In this document: in pieces, positions 49,592 through 53,273 of the stretch
Layout: each line of letters begins with the position of its first letter
Position numbering within the stretch: position 1 is the first letter of the stretch
Assembly (NCBI GenBank): GCA_002371615.1
Contig: DFGA01000016.1
Coordinates: 1 to 53,273, forward strand
Source: Lachnospiraceae bacterium UBA3762
GTDB taxonomy: Bacteria > Bacillota > Clostridia > Lachnospirales > Lachnospiraceae
Direction: 5' to 3'
Length of the DNA stretch: 53,273 nucleotides
Made by a program: the position numbers and the translations under genes
The notes under the pieces: model-generated
Seen by the model: only the letters and a program-made list of their open reading frames with translations
What the model was told of the DNA's origin: nothing
Database searches by the model: none

Positions 49592-51502
49592 ATGCCTAAA
49601 AAGATAGCGCTGTTTTCAATCGGGTGGGCTCAGGACCTCATGCATGACTATGCAAAAGGAGTGGTAGCCCGCATGCAGGGGCTTGACGTGGACCTGTATA
49701 TTTTCACATGCTACCCGACATATATCAGTGAAATAAACATTAATGACGGCGAACTGAATATATTTAATCTTCCGAATCTTGAAGACTTTGACGGGACTTT
49801 GATCGTTGGTAATTCGATTGATTATCCCGGCGTGTTCGAATCGATAATAGACGCATGTAAAGCGGCTGGCATTCCCGTCGTTACAACAGGCCGCAAAGAC
49901 GAATACGCTTATTTTGTCGGAAGTGATAATATGGATGGTGCGAGGAGTTTGTACACCCATCTTATTGAACATCACGCGGCTAAGAACCTTCTGTTTATCG
50001 CCGGTCATGAGAGTAATGAGGATTCTAATATAAGACTTGGCGCGCTTCGGGATGTTATGGGGGAGCACGGACTCGATACGGATACGCTTGACGTGTTTTA
50101 TAGCCAGTGGGAGCCGAAGGTTGCCATGGAGTATATTCGCTCCAGATACGAGGATAAGAAAACTCCGCTTCCAGATGCAATTGTGTGTGCCAACGATAAC
50201 CTGGCAACCAGTATATGTGTTGCTCTTGAAGAACTGGGCTTTGATGTTCCGAAAGACACAATAGTTGTTGGGTTTGATAACATATATTCGGCAGAGATAT
50301 ACAGCCCGTCCATAACAAGTGTGGATCAGCGTTTTGAGGATATAGGCGGTTATGCGTTGAAGATATTGCTTGATGTAATAGACGGAAACGCCAGAAACCG
50401 CGAGCTTTATATAGGCTGTGATCTGTTTATCAGTGAGAGCTGCGGATGCGAATGCACCCGTGACCTTAATTATATACGTCGCATGCAGGGAAAGAGTGTT
50501 TTCTACAGCAGCATGATGACCACAATATTTGAACGCGACGTCTCGCTCCTTGAAGGAAAGGCACTTTCCGGATCCACATATGAAGAGTTTGAAACCAACA
50601 TTCGGGAAGCTATTGCAATAGATAATTCATTCATAGGTAAAACATTCCATCTGATTATGGAACCTGCTTACAAGCAGTCGATGACAAATGTTGATACGTT
50701 GTTTCGCAAAAAGGGTTACAGCGAATCGATGAATGTGGTTTTCTCCATGGAGAACGGAGTTACTGCGGATATTTGGGAGTTCGAAACAAGAAAGCTTGTT
50801 CCCGCCAAAGATCCGAAGCTTAAGAACAGGGTGTTTGTGTTTGTTCCTCTGCACGAGCTGGCTGACAACTACGGATATATGGTATTCGGCGATAATGTTG
50901 ATATTGTAGCAAACGGAAATCATCTGTATGAGTTCGTATCAAGAATAAATATCATTCTGTCCAAAGTAAGGCAGAATATCAGTCTGAGGGTATTAAACCG
51001 GAGACTTATCGAACTTACCGAAACAGATGTGCTCACACATGTTAAAAATCGTGCCGCTTATACATCGAAAGAGGCCGAGCTCAACTCGGATATTTCTTCA
51101 AAAGCGGATAAAGCATTTGCTCTAGGTGTTTTCGATATTAACAATCTTAAGAAGATAAATGACAGCCTGGGACATGAGGCCGGAGATGAATACATTGTCA
51201 ATTGCTGTTCGACGCTATGCAAGATATTCAGAAGCAGCCCGGTATACCGTATAGGCGGAGATGAATTTGCAATACTTCTGCAGGGTGATGATTATGAAGC
51301 AAGGGAAGAACTGCTTCTTAAACTGAAAAACAGGATGAGGGAGATTGCTGACGGTGATTCTGCTCCGGAAAAGCTCGTATCTATTGCAGGCGGTATCGGG
51401 GTGTTTGATAATAAGATCGATGACAGTGTATCTGATGTGTTTGCAAGGGCCGATGCGGCCATGTACGAAGATAAAACTAAAATGAAGGAGAATGAGTTAT
51501 GA
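49592..51502 (+). CDS. Diguanylate cyclase with a LacI-type ligand-binding sensor
   Basis: A 636-residue cytosolic protein. Residues 1 to about 285 are a LacI/periplasmic-binding-like domain (GTLIVGNSIDYPGVFES, AIVCANDNLATSICVALEEL, VVGFDNIYSAEIYSPSITSV) but without a DNA-binding head or signal peptide. A middle region (about 290-470) carries a Cys cluster SCGCEC and may be a GAF-like unit. The GGDEF domain (about 478-630) is intact at YRIGGDEFAIL (GGDEF 555-559). The I-site position is RSSP instead of RxxD, so product inhibition may be absent. The ATG at 49592 is preferred with GGAGG 11 bases upstream; a TTG at 49574 is possible. It overlaps the DHH gene by ATGA. Confidence 0.9.
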   Translation: MPKKIALFSIGWAQDLMHDYAKGVVARMQGLDVDLYIFTCYPTYISEININDGELNIFNLPNLEDFDGTLIVGNSIDYPGVFESIIDACKAAGIPVVTTGRKDEYAYFVGSDNMDGARSLYTHLIEHHAAKNLLFIAGHESNEDSNIRLGALRDVMGEHGLDTDTLDVFYSQWEPKVAMEYIRSRYEDKKTPLPDAIVCANDNLATSICVALEELGFDVPKDTIVVGFDNIYSAEIYSPSITSVDQRFEDIGGYALKILLDVIDGNARNRELYIGCDLFISESCGCECTRDLNYIRRMQGKSVFYSSMMTTIFERDVSLLEGKALSGSTYEEFETNIREAIAIDNSFIGKTFHLIMEPAYKQSMTNVDTLFRKKGYSESMNVVFSMENGVTADIWEFETRKLVPAKDPKLKNRVFVFVPLHELADNYGYMVFGDNVDIVANGNHLYEFVSRINIILSKVRQNISLRVLNRRLIELTETDVLTHVKNRAAYTSKEAELNSDISSKADKAFALGVFDINNLKKINDSLGHEAGDEYIVNCCSTLCKIFRSSPVYRIGGDEFAILLQGDDYEAREELLLKLKNRMREIADGDSAPEKLVSIAGGIGVFDNKIDDSVSDVFARADAAMYEDKTKMKENEL

Positions 51503-52419
51503 GACTTGTTACAAGATCTGATTTTGACGGACTTGCATGCGGAGCCCTGCTTCTTGAGGCAGGTGTTGTGGACATGGATAATTGGAAGTTTGCACATCCG
51601 AAGGACCTTCAGGACGGGGCGGTTGAGATAACGAGTAATGACTGCCTTGCAAATGTGCCCTACGTGGAAGGCTGCGGAATGTGGTTCGATCATCATTCCA
51701 GTGAGGAAGAGCGTAATCATCTTGAGGGAAAATACAAAGGTAAGTGTGACAGCTCCGCTCCCAGCTGTGCAAGAGTAATATATGAGTATTACGGAGGAAA
51801 GGCAAAATTCCCCCAGTTTGATGATCTTATGGAGGCGGTAGATAAGGTGGATTCTGGTAATCTTACAATAGATGAGATACAGAACCCCAAGGGATGGATA
51901 CTTGTGGGTTTCCTGATGGATCCGAGAACCGGACTCGGAAGATTCCGCAATTTCACGATCAGTAACTATCAGCTCATGGAAAAACTCCTCGTTGCATGTG
52001 CTAAGCTCTCTACATCGGAGATATTGGCACTTCCGGATGTAGTTGAGAGAATAGAGCTTTATGAAGAGCAGACAAGAAAATTCAAAGAGATGGTAACGGA
52101 ACATACGGAAGTATTCGGAAACCTGATCGTAACTGATCTTCGAGGAGTCGAAACGATATACACAGGAAACCGTTTCCTAATCTACAGTATGTATCCTGAC
52201 CAGAACATCTCTGTCTGGATGACACCCGGAAAGGGCGGACAGGGTCTTGCGTGTGCTATAGGATACAGCATACTGAATAAGACGGCGACTCTGGACGTCG
52301 GAAGCCTTTGCCTTAAGTATGGCGGCGGAGGACACGAGAAAGTCGGTACATGCCAGTTTGCTTCGTATGAAGATGCGTGTGTGATGCTAGAGGAGCTGAA
52401 GAAGCTGGCGAATGCATAA
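51499..52419 (+). CDS. DHH-family phosphoesterase
   Basis: A 306-residue cytosolic DHH-DHHA1 protein. TRSDFDGLACGALL supplies the first Asp pair, FDHHSSEE the Asp64-His65-His66 triad, and YGGGGHEKVGTCQF (274-287) the DHHA1 substrate-binding loop. Relatives include exopolyphosphatases and NrnA-type nucleases that degrade short RNA and pApA/pGpG. Translational coupling (ATGA) to a diguanylate cyclase makes a nucleotide role attractive, for instance removal of pGpG, but this is inference. A strong terminator follows the gene. Confidence 0.85.
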   Translation: MRLVTRSDFDGLACGALLLEAGVVDMDNWKFAHPKDLQDGAVEITSNDCLANVPYVEGCGMWFDHHSSEEERNHLEGKYKGKCDSSAPSCARVIYEYYGGKAKFPQFDDLMEAVDKVDSGNLTIDEIQNPKGWILVGFLMDPRTGLGRFRNFTISNYQLMEKLLVACAKLSTSEILALPDVVERIELYEEQTRKFKEMVTEHTEVFGNLIVTDLRGVETIYTGNRFLIYSMYPDQNISVWMTPGKGGQGLACAIGYSILNKTATLDVGSLCLKYGGGGHEKVGTCQFASYEDACVMLEELKKLANA

Positions 52420-52446
52420 ATTATACAGATGCCGCAGAATATGAAG

Positions 52447-52481
52447 ATCCCCACGGTCAAAATTTCCGTGGGGATTTTATT
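52447..52481 (+). terminator. Intrinsic terminator after the DHH gene
   Basis: ATCCCCACGG / CCGTGGGGAT, a 10-bp stem with a 9-base loop, followed by TTTTATT. It lies between the convergent DHH and sortase genes; no T-run is present for the minus strand. Confidence 0.88.
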
Positions 52482-52494
52482 CAGCTTAAGAACT

Positions 52495-53273
52495 TCATCG
52501 GATCCGCTTTGCGACAACAACGAGTCTTCCGTTGTCTACATGATATGCACATACCGAAAGTGTCAGGAATTCATCCCCGTATGCGGCATCAACTCCCGTG
52601 TCATACATCGACATACTTTTGATGTTTTTGTAAAAATCATTGAATTCTTCTTCCGTATCCGCATTAAAGAACTGATAATACTTGAATACGTCATCACTCT
52701 TTTTGTATACCTGGCTTAAGAATACCGCACAGATCTCATATTCCCTTTCCTCATAAAGGCTTGAGAACTTAATCCTGGAATGACTCTTCTCGTATGTCTG
52801 GTCCCTGTATTTATCAAGTCCCCCGAACATAGTTCCGTTCTTCATGTTATGTCCGTGAAGTATGATATTGGTGGATGGTATACTTCCGTCATCATAGTTA
52901 TTCGCTTTTGTTCCGGTCCCTATAACCGAATCCGTATCGGCTATGATACATCCGTATGCACTGTACTTGCCGTCAAAATCACGGTTAAGGTAATACTGTT
53001 CATCGGAAGGGGTCTGCATAACAGGATAGTCTATGACTGTTCCGTCAATAGATAGCCAGCCGGCTGTATCCGGATTTATACCGTGTACTTCTTCCATCAT
53101 CTGTGTCATATCTGCAGTCTGTAAAGGTACAGCTTCTGCCTGATCGGTATCTTCTGCGGGATCCGATGCGGTAGATGCTACATCATTTATGACAGTCGGA
53201 GATACGTTCTGAAGTGCTTCCGTAAGGTTATCCCTTGTAGCGGCATAAGCACTGCCCATATATCCCATACGGT
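52495..53273 (-). CDS. srtB: Class B sortase, 5' end missing
   Basis: At least 259 residues of a cell-surface transpeptidase are visible; the frame continues open beyond the right edge, where the membrane anchor should lie. Counting from the first visible Met, His140 (ILHGHNMKNGTMFGG), Cys240 (FLTLSVCAYH) and Arg248 (NGRLVVVAKR) form the catalytic triad. WLSIDGTVIDYPVMQ and YYLNRDFDGKYSAYGCIIAD are class B features. It would attach proteins with an NPxTN-like signal to peptidoglycan or assemble pili; no substrate gene is in the window. The stop is close to the terminator of the convergent DHH gene. Confidence 0.93.
   Translation of the reverse strand, partial: RMGYMGSAYAATRDNLTEALQNVSPTVINDVASTASDPAEDTDQAEAVPLQTADMTQMMEEVHGINPDTAGWLSIDGTVIDYPVMQTPSDEQYYLNRDFDGKYSAYGCIIADTDSVIGTGTKANNYDDGSIPSTNIILHGHNMKNGTMFGGLDKYRDQTYEKSHSRIKFSSLYEEREYEICAVFLSQVYKKSDDVFKYYQFFNADTEEEFNDFYKNIKSMSMYDTGVDAAYGDEFLTLSVCAYHVDNGRLVVVAKRIR

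Noticed and set aside
1..53273. tRNA, rRNA, prophage, integron or complete insertion sequence
   Set aside because: No cloverleaf, rRNA-like stretch, transposase, integrase or phage structural gene was recognised by eye. A covariance-model scan would be needed to exclude small RNAs.

Overview
The window reads as a chromosomal segment of a low- to mid-GC Firmicute, most likely a clostridium of the family Lachnospiraceae. The evidence is the CIRCE-controlled hrcA-grpE-dnaK-dnaJ operon, a SAM-I riboswitch on metK, the order ireB-ruvX-DUF1292-rnjA-ylbF-mltG-like-trmR-trhP, strong Shine-Dalgarno sequences, TTG starts and a class B sortase. The genus is not assigned. Genes are tightly packed. No rRNA, tRNA, CRISPR array, prophage or complete insertion sequence was seen, and no stretch over 300 bases lacks a gene.

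Region 1 (1-8.0 kb) is mostly on the minus strand. It holds an MccF/LD-carboxypeptidase-type peptidase, a neurotransmitter:sodium symporter-family transporter, metK behind its riboswitch, a TPR-nucleotidyltransferase-DUF4125 protein, an OGG1-type glycosylase and a hotdog thioesterase. A cut-off XRE regulator lies at the left edge. Two identical 30-bp palindromic repeats in opposite orientation bracket metK and the transporter.

Region 2 (8.1-16.8 kb, plus strand) has a HerA-like ATPase, a LicD fusion protein, a membrane-anchored clostripain-family peptidase, nicotinate phosphoribosyltransferase and a MATE exporter. Region 3 (16.8-31.2 kb) has the heat-shock operon, a response regulator with degenerate GGDEF plus EAL and its HPt partner, a DUF3048 lipoprotein, prmA, rsmE, a cysteine desulfurase coupled to thiI, and a DUF6311 membrane protein.

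Region 4 (31.2-42.4 kb) has an HPr-like protein without the phosphorylatable histidine, the tRNA modification gene mtaB, the conserved ireB-to-trhP block (RNA decay, envelope, and wobble-uridine modification), and four family-2 glycosyltransferases. Region 5 (42.4-53.3 kb) has metY, two diguanylate cyclases, a DHH phosphoesterase, and a class B sortase cut by the right edge.

The most interesting system is at 45887-48593. A radical SAM/SPASM enzyme overlaps a membrane-anchored zinc-ribbon protein whose predicted cytosolic tail carries alternating Cys-Ala repeats and seven cysteines within 22 residues. It looks like a modifying enzyme and its membrane-bound substrate. A farnesyl-diphosphate-synthase-type gene is translationally coupled downstream and a diguanylate cyclase upstream. 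The second noteworthy signal is a family of short, two-hairpin structured repeats placed at gene ends. One has lengthened the radical SAM protein in frame, and another carries the ribosome binding site of the next gene.
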